This document shows positions 1 to 6,369 of a DNA stretch of 6,369 bases, piece after piece (position 1 is the first letter of the stretch; every line of letters begins with the position of its first letter). Below the pieces are notes generated by a model that saw only the letters and a list, made by a program, of their open reading frames with translations, was not told the origin of the DNA and did no database searches. Source of the stretch: JAYZVT01 sp050248375 (lineage in GTDB: Bacteria; Pseudomonadota; Alphaproteobacteria; Rhizobiales; Methyloligellaceae); contig JBFWSL010000215.1 in the NCBI GenBank assembly GCA_050248375.1, positions 1 through 6,369 on the forward strand. The letters run 5' to 3'. Position numbers and translations under genes: made by a program.

Positions 1-1008
1 GGTGGCGGGTTCTGCCGCGATGCGGCGGCCGCCCCTTATGGCGACCACCGGGTTGCCGGTCTCGGAGTCGAAGCCCGCCACGGTGCCGAGGGTGCCGTTG
101 GCGTAGCGGCCGGCGGGGTCGTTGCGGGTGAACATGACCGCCGCGCCTTCCTTCAGCTCCAGCCGTGCGGGGGAGAGACAGCCGCGCGCCAGCGCCTCGG
201 CGAGCGCCTGCGGGCCGGTGGAGGTCATGTCGAAGCGTGTCGCCGCGCCCGGGACCCTGGCCAGCTCCGCGTCGTTCATGCGATCGACGGCGGCGTTGTG
301 GGTGTAGAGCCGCGTGCAGCCTTTCGGCAACTGGTCCGGATTCGTCCGGCGCGAGACGAGCAGTCGCCGGTGCTCCGGGCCGCAGGCATTGGCGCGTATG
401 GCCGCGAGCAGGCCGAAGAAATCCCTGTCCTCCTGCCGGTGCTGCTCCGACAGGTAGCAGACGGTGGGGGCGAGGTCGCGCCACACCGGCGCGGCATGGG
501 CAAAACGGGCGGCGAGATCGCCGTCCTCCAGTTCGGCGAGAAATCCGCCCGGCCCGTCGCCGCGCGGGCGCGACACCGGCGGCAACTGGAAGAAGTCGCC
601 GACGAGGACCACCTGCAATCCGCCGAAGGGCGCGCGGTCGTCGCGCACATGGCGGCAGACCGTATCGACCAGGCCGAGGGTGGCCGCCGACAGCATGGAG
701 ATCTCGTCGATGACCAGCACGCGCGCCTTTTGCATGCGGCGGGCGATGCGGGCGTTCGCGGCGATGGTCTCCAGGTCGCGGCGCGTCAGCCGCTCGCGGA
801 TGCCGATGCCGCTCCAGGCGTGCACGGTGACGCCGCCCGACTGGGTGGCGGCGATGCCGGTCGAGGCGGTGACGGCATAGGGGATGCCGTGCTGGCGCAG
901 CCAGGCGACATAGCGCTGGACGGTGTATGTCTTGCCGCTGCCGGGCTCGCCGGTAAGGAAAACGCTCGCCCCGGTCCTGAGCAGCGCCAGCGCCTCGTCC
1001 TGCCTCAT
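1..1008 (-). CDS. PIF1/RecD-like superfamily 1 DNA helicase (AAA family ATPase), 3' end outside window
   Basis: This is the N-terminal 336 residues of an ATP-dependent helicase, open to the left edge of the window, so the C-terminus is missing. Visible SF1 motifs in order: Walker A GEPGSGKT at residues 20-27; motif Ia TASTGIAAT at 47-55 followed by VHAWSGIG at 62-69; Walker B VLVIDEISML at 97-106 with D101 and E102; motif III LVGDFFQLPPV at 135-145 with the sensor Gln141; and an HRQED stretch at 190-194, like the FRQ-D motif of PIF1 proteins. A later stretch, RLYTHNAAVDRMN, also fits PIF1 relatives. Known family members are 5'-3' DNA helicases that unwind structured DNA; a role in replication or repair here is inference. 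The final UvrD_C_2-type motifs would lie beyond position 1. The ATG at 1008 starts directly before the conserved N-terminal segment, but no strong Shine-Dalgarno is visible. The start lies 90 nt after the MAPEG stop codon on the same strand, so co-transcription is possible. Confidence 0.9.
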   Translation of the reverse strand, partial: MRQDEALALLRTGASVFLTGEPGSGKTYTVQRYVAWLRQHGIPYAVTASTGIAATQSGGVTVHAWSGIGIRERLTRRDLETIAANARIARRMQKARVLVIDEISMLSAATLGLVDTVCRHVRDDRAPFGGLQVVLVGDFFQLPPVSRPRGDGPGGFLAELEDGDLAARFAHAAPVWRDLAPTVCYLSEQHRQEDRDFFGLLAAIRANACGPEHRRLLVSRRTNPDQLPKGCTRLYTHNAAVDRMNDAELARVPGAATRFDMTSTGPQALAEALARGCLSPARLELKEGAAVMFTRNDPAGRYANGTLGTVAGFDSETGNPVVAIRGGRRIAAEPAT

Positions 1009-1098
1009 GGTCCGTAGCCGCCGCGAAATCCGTGCATCAGCGCGTCTAACCCGCGCGGGTGCCGGGCGCAAGGGCGGCGGGGCTCCTGACCGAAGGCC

Positions 1099-1680
1099 CT
1101 AGATCGGTATGCGCACGCCGAACAGCATGACCACCAGCAGCCAGAAATAGGCGCCGCAGGTGGGATAGAAGGTGAGGCCGAAGCCGAAGGCCCGCAGATA
1201 CGGGTTCTTGTGGTAGCCGATCCAGAACAGGATGCGCCCCAGCACGAAGAGGACGGTGAGCAGCGGCATGGAGCGCGCTTCCTCGATGGGGGCGTAGAGG
1301 CACAGCGCCGCCTGGGCCGTGAAGTAGAGGGTGAACTGCTCGAAGGTGTTGAGGATGAAGCGGGTGTTGATGTCCAGCGCCGAATTGGGCTTCACACGCT
1401 GGCCCACCCACATGTCGGGGTTCAGGCGCTGGGCGGCGACGATGGCCACGGCGATGACCGCGGGCAGGATGGCGAAGACGGCGTCCTTGATGATGAGCGA
1501 GAGACGGTCGGCCACCTCCCAGCTCTCCGGCTGCCAGAAGAACACCTGCTTGGCGCCCACATAGAAGGCGATGGCGAAGAGCCAGTTGCCGACCAGCACC
1601 TTCACGAAGGGCCAGGTCTTGCGGGAAAATCCGAAAGGTCCGCGCCCGAGGATGCTGCTGCGCTGCTTGGCTGGAGTCAT
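1099..1680 (-). CDS. MAPEG-family integral membrane protein
   Basis: The product is 193 residues of strongly hydrophobic sequence resembling the MAPEG family (membrane-associated proteins in eicosanoid and glutathione metabolism). Bacterial members are mostly uncharacterised, so no substrate can be assigned. Hydrophobic segments lie at about 27-47, 66-84, 112-131, 140-156 and 165-188. The family-like core reads RFILNTFEQFTLYFTAQAAL at 107-126, which keeps the Asn and Glu of the usual N-x-x-E pattern after the first loop. The segment LGRILFWIGYHKN at 147-159 is also typical. I chose the ATG at 1680 because GGGA sits 5 nt upstream of it. An in-frame TTG at 1704 would add eight residues but has no ribosome binding site. 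The gene is divergent from ssb, and the helicase gene follows 90 nt downstream on the same strand. No convincing terminator is visible between the two. Family membership is fairly sure; function is unknown. Confidence 0.85.
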   Translation of the reverse strand: MTPAKQRSSILGRGPFGFSRKTWPFVKVLVGNWLFAIAFYVGAKQVFFWQPESWEVADRLSLIIKDAVFAILPAVIAVAIVAAQRLNPDMWVGQRVKPNSALDINTRFILNTFEQFTLYFTAQAALCLYAPIEEARSMPLLTVLFVLGRILFWIGYHKNPYLRAFGFGLTFYPTCGAYFWLLVVMLFGVRIPI

Positions 1681-1884
1681 TCCTGTCCCGTCCGGCGGGT
1701 TCAAAAAACGTGGGGTGCCTCATAAGCGAAGTTGCCACAATTGGCTATGCCTTTTGTCGCGGCGGGCCCAATTCCGCGTCAATCCGGCACGTTTGCCCCA
1801 GGGGCGTGGCGGCAGCGCAACAGTGGAAAGGCGCTCCCAGGGCCGCTGTGGCCCTTGCAGGCCGTTGGCCGATTTGTTAACTTG

Positions 1885-1899
1885 GAACAAACAAGGAAC
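1885..1899 (+). promoter_or_regulatory. LexA (SOS) operator upstream of ssb
   Basis: The sequence reads GAAC, seven bases (AAACAAG), then GAAC; on the other strand it is GTTC-N7-GTTC. This is an exact match to the direct-repeat SOS box known for alphaproteobacterial LexA, and it has the A/T-rich spacer common in real sites. It lies 236 nt upstream of the ssb start and 205 nt from the divergent MAPEG start. A weak sigma70-like promoter overlaps it: TTGTTA at 1874-1879, a 17-nt spacer, and AACATT at 1897-1902. LexA bound here could therefore block RNA polymerase. SOS control of ssb is known in several alphaproteobacteria; that it acts on ssb rather than on the MAPEG gene is inferred from the orientation of the overlapping promoter. 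Confidence 0.75.
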
Positions 1900-2122
1900 A
1901 TTTGCGGTGCGGGTGTGAACACGGTCCGGCACCGCGGATGTGCATTAAGGCGTGGATAGTGGCCGCCCGGCGCTGTGCGGGCGGAGACCGGCGGGCTACA
2001 GTCGGCTCATTCGAAGCCGGTCCGCGGGGACGGCGCGCGGCGGCGCGCCAGGACACGGCGAGGCAGCAATCGCCGCAATTCAGGCGGGGCCGCGACAGCG
2101 GCGGTCCCGGCGCAAGCCAAGG

Positions 2123-2128
2123 AAAGGA
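2123..2128 (+). promoter_or_regulatory. ssb ribosome binding site
   Basis: AAAGGA lies 7 nt upstream of the ATG at 2136. It fixes the ssb start there, although the frame is open further upstream to an ATG at 1938. Confidence 0.75.
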
Positions 2129-2135
2129 CAGGGCC

Positions 2136-2624
2136 ATGTCCGGCTCGGTAAACAAGGTCATTCTCATCGGCAACCTGGGCGCGGACCCGGAGGTCCGCCA
2201 CACCCAGGACGGGCGTCCGGTGGTCAATCTCAGGGTCGCCACCACCGAAACCTGGCGCGACAAGGCCTCCGGGGAGCGGCGGGAACGGACTGAGTGGCAC
2301 CGGGTGGTGATCTTCAGCGAGGGCCTGTGCCGGATCGCCGAGCAGTATCTGCGCAAGGGCTCCAAGGTTTATCTCGAAGGCCAGCTCCAGACCCGCAAAT
2401 GGCAGGACAAGGACGGCGCCGACCGCTATTCGACGGAAGTCGTCCTTCAAGGCTTCAACGCCACGCTGACCATGCTGGACTCGCGCGGCGGCGGGGAGGG
2501 GGCCTCCTCCGACCGCGGCGGCTATTCCAACGGCAATGGCGGCGGCGACTTCGGGCGCAAGGGGCCGATGGGCGGCGGCAAGGGCTCCTTCGACAAGGAA
2601 CTGGACGACGAGATCCCGTTCTAG
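2136..2624 (+). CDS. ssb: Single-stranded DNA-binding protein SSB
   Basis: This complete 162-residue protein binds single-stranded DNA as a tetramer and recruits replication and repair proteins. The N-terminal OB fold covers about residues 4-116 and starts with NKVILIGNLGADPEVR. The aromatic residues that stack on DNA in E. coli SSB are present: W40, W54 and F60 at the same numbers, and W89 for E. coli W88. A glycine-rich flexible linker follows (about 118-148, with runs of Gly and some Ser, Asn and Arg). The protein ends in the acidic tip DDEIPF, which in E. coli SSB (DDDIPF) docks partner proteins. The length is close to the usual 160-180 residues. The start is set by the ribosome binding site at 2123-2128. 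A LexA box 236 nt upstream suggests SOS induction. Its stop is 22 nt from the convergent CDF transporter stop, and no strong hairpin terminator is visible there. In many alphaproteobacteria ssb lies near gyrA; here two minus-strand genes lie between them. Confidence 0.98.
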   Translation: MSGSVNKVILIGNLGADPEVRHTQDGRPVVNLRVATTETWRDKASGERRERTEWHRVVIFSEGLCRIAEQYLRKGSKVYLEGQLQTRKWQDKDGADRYSTEVVLQGFNATLTMLDSRGGGEGASSDRGGYSNGNGGGDFGRKGPMGGGKGSFDKELDDEIPF

Positions 2625-2646
2625 GGGGCCGGGCCAAGGTAAGCAC

Positions 2647-3660
2647 TCAGGCTTTTTTCTTCTTGCGAGAGGGCGTCCTGGTGGCGCCCTTCTTCGTCTT
2701 CGCGATATTTTTTCCTTCCGCACGCAGCTCCGCCGCCACGGCCATGTCGTGGTGCTGTCTGGACTGCACCTCCACGAACAGCCGGCGGACGTCCGGATAG
2801 GTGCGCTTGATCTCCATCTCCAGGCGGTGGATCACGTGCTCGATCCGGCGCGCCGTCACGCGATCGTGGAAATCGAGGCTCAGCGCCAGCAGGATATCGT
2901 TGGGCGCGAGGTGCATGGTGCGCAGCTCGTTGACGTGATTGATCTCGCCATGGTCCGAGACGATGCGGCGGATGCCGGTGACGACGGAGCGGGACGCGGC
3001 CTCGCCGATGAGCAGGCCCTTGGTCTCGTAGGCCAGCAGGGCCGCGGTGCCGGCGAGGATGAAGGCGATGACCAGGGAGGCCGCCCCGTCCGCCCATTCC
3101 AGCCCGAGCATGTGCGCGCAAAACACGCCGATGAAGGCGGCGAGAAGGCCGAGCATGGCCGCGGTGTCCTCGAACAGGACCGTGAACAGGGTCGGGTCCT
3201 TGGAGCGGCGGATAGCTTCATAGAGGCCGAAATTGCCGCGCACCTTGCCGAATTCGCGGTAGGCGACGAACCACGCGCTGGCCTCGAACACCATGGCGAG
3301 GCCGAGCACCACATAGTTCACCGCCGGAGAGGAGATCGGGTGCGGATCGCGCAGCTTGGCCAGTCCCTCGTAGAAGGAGACGCCGGCGCCGACGCCGAAG
3401 ATCAGGATGGCGACGACGAAGCTCCAGAAATAGATTTCGGTGCCATAGCCGAAGGGATGCTGGTCGTCGGGCGGTTTCCGCGAGCGTTTGATGCCGTAGA
3501 GCAGCAGGCCCTGGTTGCCGGTGTCGACGACGGAGTGGATGGCCTCCGACAGCATGGCGGAGGAGCCGGTATAGAAGGCGGCCGCGAACTTGGTGACGGC
3601 GATGAGGCTGTTGCCGGCCAGCGCGGCGTAGATGACGAGTTTCGAGCCTTGCGCGGCCAC
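2647..3660 (-). CDS. Cation diffusion facilitator (CDF) family metal transporter
   Basis: The 337-residue product resembles CDF inner-membrane exporters of divalent metals such as zinc, closest in style to the SLC30A9-like group. Six membrane segments are expected at about 6-28, 34-56, 76-98, 113-133, 159-180 and 200-220, followed by a cytoplasmic dimerisation domain at about 228-310. TM2 carries SEAIHSVVDTGNQ with the metal-binding pair H42 and D46 (HxxxD). The loop motif HPFGYG is at 68-73. TM5 has FED at 163-165 with Val161 where many CDF proteins have the partner His, so the second half of the main site is non-canonical. The C-terminus is lysine-rich (KTKKG then RKKKKA). I chose the GTG at 3660, which gives the typical beginning MAAQGSKLVIYAALAGN and has AGAGG about 10 nt upstream. 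The longer frame from TTG at 3762 would run through the terminator at 3717-3754 and is unlikely. The metal is not determinable from sequence alone. Confidence 0.92.
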   Translation of the reverse strand: MAAQGSKLVIYAALAGNSLIAVTKFAAAFYTGSSAMLSEAIHSVVDTGNQGLLLYGIKRSRKPPDDQHPFGYGTEIYFWSFVVAILIFGVGAGVSFYEGLAKLRDPHPISSPAVNYVVLGLAMVFEASAWFVAYREFGKVRGNFGLYEAIRRSKDPTLFTVLFEDTAAMLGLLAAFIGVFCAHMLGLEWADGAASLVIAFILAGTAALLAYETKGLLIGEAASRSVVTGIRRIVSDHGEINHVNELRTMHLAPNDILLALSLDFHDRVTARRIEHVIHRLEMEIKRTYPDVRRLFVEVQSRQHHDMAVAAELRAEGKNIAKTKKGATRTPSRKKKKA

Positions 3661-3695
3661 CGGCTGACGTGCCTCTGCGGTTGGCGGGACGGGGG

Positions 3696-3724
3696 ATGTT
3701 AGGACGGATGCGGTGCAATGAAAA
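3696..3724 (-). promoter_or_regulatory. Possible sigma70 promoter of the CDF transporter gene
   Basis: On the minus strand TTTTCA (3719-3724) and TAACAT (3696-3701) are 17 nt apart, each matching the consensus at four of six positions. It sits just upstream of the GTG start at 3660. The -35 hexamer coincides with the T-tract of the PRC-barrel terminator. The matches are weak and could be chance. Confidence 0.3.
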
Positions 3725-3754
3725 CCGGCCCGGCCAGTTTCCTGGCCGGGCCGG
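3717..3754 (-). terminator. Rho-independent terminator of the PRC-barrel gene
   Basis: A perfect 13-bp GC-rich stem (3725-3737 paired with 3742-3754) closes a four-base loop and is followed on the minus strand by TTTTCATTG. In the minus-strand RNA the loop reads GAAA, a stable GNRA tetraloop. It begins about 30 nt after the stop codon of the PRC-barrel gene. On the plus strand the hairpin has no following T-run, so it works for the minus strand only. Confidence 0.88.
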
Positions 3755-3784
3755 GCAATCAATCCGGCCGTGACCGGTGCGGCG

Positions 3785-4387
3785 TTATTTCGCCGTGGTG
3801 CCGGCCGTGCCGCCGGTGTCCTGGTCGTCCAGGGTCTTGAACTCCGGCGCGGAGTTCAGGCGCTCCTGGGCGACGTTCATGCTGACGCGGGTCTCGTTAT
3901 CCTCGCCCTGGGTGAACTGCAGCGTATCGAAGGACACGGCCACGTGCTTGCCGCCCATGCCCAGGAAAGAGCCGGTCTCGACGATGGCGGCGACGATGCG
4001 GCCGTCGTTGGTGATCACGAGATCGTCGATCTCGCCGATCTCCTCGTTGTTGCTGTTATAGACCGACTTGCCGATCAGGTTGCTGGCCAGCTTGTCGTCC
4101 GGCGACTGGCTGGTTATGAAAGACGACTGCTGCTTGTCGGCGTTGTCCGTATCGGTCGCCGCGCTGCTGCCCGGAGCGGCGTCAGGAGTGGCAGCCTCTG
4201 GAGACGGAGACGTGGACGGAGCCTCGGTCGCGGACGGCGCGGACGGCGTCGTCTGCACAGCATCCGGCGACTGGGTGGCCGGCGACTCGGTGGCGGGGGC
4301 GCTGTCGGCAGGGGTCTGGGGGGCCGCGATCGCCGGGGTGATGGCGAGGCTCAGGCCCAGGGCAGTGGTTGTGAGAAGAGTCTTCAT
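3785..4387 (-). CDS. Exported PRC-barrel domain protein with Ala/Pro/Ser/Thr-rich linker
   Basis: The 200-residue product has three parts. Residues 1-21 form a Sec signal peptide: Lys2, a hydrophobic core TALGLSLAITPAIA, and a probable AxA cleavage site after A21. Residues 22 to about 90 are a low-complexity stretch rich in Ala, Pro, Ser and Thr with scattered Asp and Glu, probably disordered. Residues about 97-165 form a PRC-barrel: LIGKSVYNSNNEEIGEIDDL, then VITNDGRIVAAIVETGSFLGMGGKHVAVSFDTLQF. The tail is Thr/Gly-rich. PRC-barrel proteins are small beta-barrels; exported alphaproteobacterial ones are often linked to stress, and no enzyme activity can be assigned. The start at 4387 is fixed by AAAGGAGA six nt upstream, rather than by the in-frame upstream starts at 4411 and 4459. 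An EcfG-type promoter lies at 4511-4536, and a strong terminator follows the gene. It is monocistronic as far as the sequence shows. Confidence 0.88.
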   Translation of the reverse strand: MKTLLTTTALGLSLAITPAIAAPQTPADSAPATESPATQSPDAVQTTPSAPSATEAPSTSPSPEAATPDAAPGSSAATDTDNADKQQSSFITSQSPDDKLASNLIGKSVYNSNNEEIGEIDDLVITNDGRIVAAIVETGSFLGMGGKHVAVSFDTLQFTQGEDNETRVSMNVAQERLNSAPEFKTLDDQDTGGTAGTTAK

Positions 4388-4393
4388 GACTGG

Positions 4394-4401
4394 TCTCCTT
4401 T
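4394..4401 (-). promoter_or_regulatory. Strong ribosome binding site of the PRC-barrel gene
   Basis: On the minus strand AAAGGAGA ends six nt before the ATG at 4387. This decides the start in favour of the form beginning with a signal peptide over in-frame starts further upstream. Confidence 0.85.
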
Positions 4402-4510
4402 CCGCTTTCATGGGGTCATGGGCGAAATGCCCGGGAAGACGTGGTGTTTTCCACGCCAACGGCGGCTACGGTGACCTCTCCTCCCGCACTCCGCCGTGTG
4501 CTGGCCGATC

Positions 4511-4536
4511 AACGCGAAGACCCCCGATCAAGTTCC
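4511..4536 (-). promoter_or_regulatory. EcfG-type general stress promoter for the PRC-barrel gene
   Basis: On the minus strand GGAAC (4532-4536) is followed after 17 nt by CGTT (4511-4514). This matches the GGAAC-N16/17-CGTT promoter used by the alphaproteobacterial EcfG/SigT/RpoE2 sigma factors of the PhyR-NepR general stress response. It lies about 120 nt upstream of the PRC-barrel start and in the right direction. PRC-barrel genes are frequent members of that regulon, which supports the call. The EcfG factor itself is not in this window. Confidence 0.55.
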
Positions 4537-4726
4537 CCTACCGGCATGGCGAAGAGGCAGGCGACGGGTAAATTCCTGACACTCCGCGTGAATGGCGCGG
4601 CACGGCCGTCGCCGGTAATGCGCCGTCGCGCCGCGTCGCCGCCACGGCCTGAAGGGGGAGGGGATAACCTATTGAGGCGTATTCGAAAAATCAGCGCGGC
4701 CCGAAGCGGAAAAATGGCCGTTCGAA

Positions 4727-4756
4727 TTGCTTGCGCAAACCCAAATCGGCTATAAT
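4727..4756 (+). promoter_or_regulatory. Probable sigma70 promoter of gyrA
   Basis: A perfect TATAAT at 4751-4756 is preceded after 18 nt by TTGCTT at 4727-4732, a three-of-six match to the -35 consensus. It would give a transcript starting near 4763, with a leader of about 100 nt before gyrA. The -10 is convincing in this GC-rich context; the -35 is weak. Confidence 0.55.
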
Positions 4757-4869
4757 TTCCGGCGAGTTCATACTGTCCGATTCCCGGCTTCGCCATCGCG
4801 TGGCCACGGCTCAGACGCATGCGCCGGAAGCGCACGGGAACGGTCCATCCGCGGGGATAATTGGCCGAC

Positions 4870-6369
<1,500 letters not shown>

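Larger units (their letters stand above)
1681..2135. other. Intergenic region between divergent MAPEG gene and ssb
   Basis: This 455-nt stretch contains no gene I can support. It holds the LexA-type operator at 1885-1899 and the ssb ribosome binding site at 2123-2128. It also has a short inverted repeat, AGGGCC (1839-1844) and GGCCCT (1850-1855), with a 5-nt loop and no T-tract. The ssb reading frame stays open upstream through the ATG at 1938, but the encoded residues are arginine- and alanine-rich and do not resemble SSB, so I treat this as untranslated leader. I could not find a credible sigma70 promoter for the MAPEG gene. Confidence 0.7.
4388..4869. other. Intergenic region between divergent PRC-barrel gene and gyrA
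   Basis: This 482-nt stretch holds no supported gene. It contains the PRC-barrel ribosome binding site (4394-4401), an EcfG-type promoter on the minus strand (4511-4536), the gyrA promoter (4727-4756) and a gyrA leader of about 100 nt. Smaller structures of unknown meaning are an inverted repeat CGTGG/CCACG at 4440-4455 and a perfect 10-bp palindrome CGTGGCCACG at 4799-4808. The stretch at about 4560-4700 shows nothing I can name. Confidence 0.7.

Noticed and set aside
298..1017. Long plus-strand open frames opposite the helicase gene
   Set aside because: They are shadows of the minus-strand gene, which has intact helicase motifs; the alternative translations are Arg-, Ala- and Gly-rich without recognisable domains.
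1839..1855. AGGGCC/GGCCCT hairpin as a terminator
   Set aside because: The stem is only 6 bp and no T-tract follows on either strand.
1938..2135. An N-terminal extension of SSB from the ATG at 1938
   Set aside because: The extra residues are Arg- and Ala-rich and unlike any SSB N-terminus, while the ATG at 2136 has a good ribosome binding site.
2625..2660. Rho-independent terminator for ssb
   Set aside because: A T-run is present, but the sequence before it forms no convincing stem.
2536..3702. A 388-codon plus-strand open frame opposite the CDF transporter
   Set aside because: It overlaps the end of ssb and is antisense to a well-supported six-segment transporter; its product has no recognisable domain.
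4660..4860. Two GGGGATAA copies (near 4660 and 4853) as possible DnaA boxes
   Set aside because: Each differs from the DnaA box TTATCCACA on the reverse strand, there are only two, and no A/T-rich unwinding region is present, so an origin is not supported.

Overview
This is an ordinary high-GC chromosomal segment. It most likely comes from an alphaproteobacterium, possibly Rhodospirillales-like. The order is an inference from general resemblance and is not proven. The class-level argument rests on three things: a GAAC-N7-GAAC LexA operator of the alphaproteobacterial type upstream of ssb, a GGAAC-N17-CGTT promoter of the EcfG general-stress type upstream of a PRC-barrel gene, and ssb lying close to gyrA.

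Layout from left to right. A PIF1/RecD-like superfamily 1 helicase lies on the minus strand and its 3' end is cut off by the window start (1-1008). A MAPEG-family membrane protein follows on the minus strand (1099-1680). A 455-nt intergenic region separates it from the divergent ssb and carries the SOS box at 1885-1899. ssb is complete on the plus strand (2136-2624). A cation diffusion facilitator (CDF) transporter on the minus strand (2647-3660) converges on ssb with 22 nt between the stop codons. A secreted or periplasmic PRC-barrel protein lies on the minus strand (3785-4387) and ends in a strong GAAA-loop terminator at 3717-3754. A 482-nt intergenic region holds the divergent promoters for the PRC-barrel gene (EcfG type) and gyrA (sigma70 type with a perfect TATAAT). 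gyrA starts at 4870 on the plus strand and runs off the right edge after 500 codons.

How the genes relate. The PIF1-like helicase, SSB and GyrA belong to DNA metabolism, and ssb carries a damage-response operator. The MAPEG protein, CDF transporter and PRC-barrel protein are envelope-related and do not form one obvious pathway. Every gene appears to have its own transcription control, except that the MAPEG gene and the helicase (90 nt apart, same strand) could be co-transcribed.

I found no mobile element, CRISPR array, tRNA, rRNA, phage gene or defence cassette, and I do not claim a novel system. The observations most worth checking are the two regulatory sites (LexA and EcfG), the terminator that abuts the CDF promoter region, and the non-canonical metal-site residues of the CDF protein.
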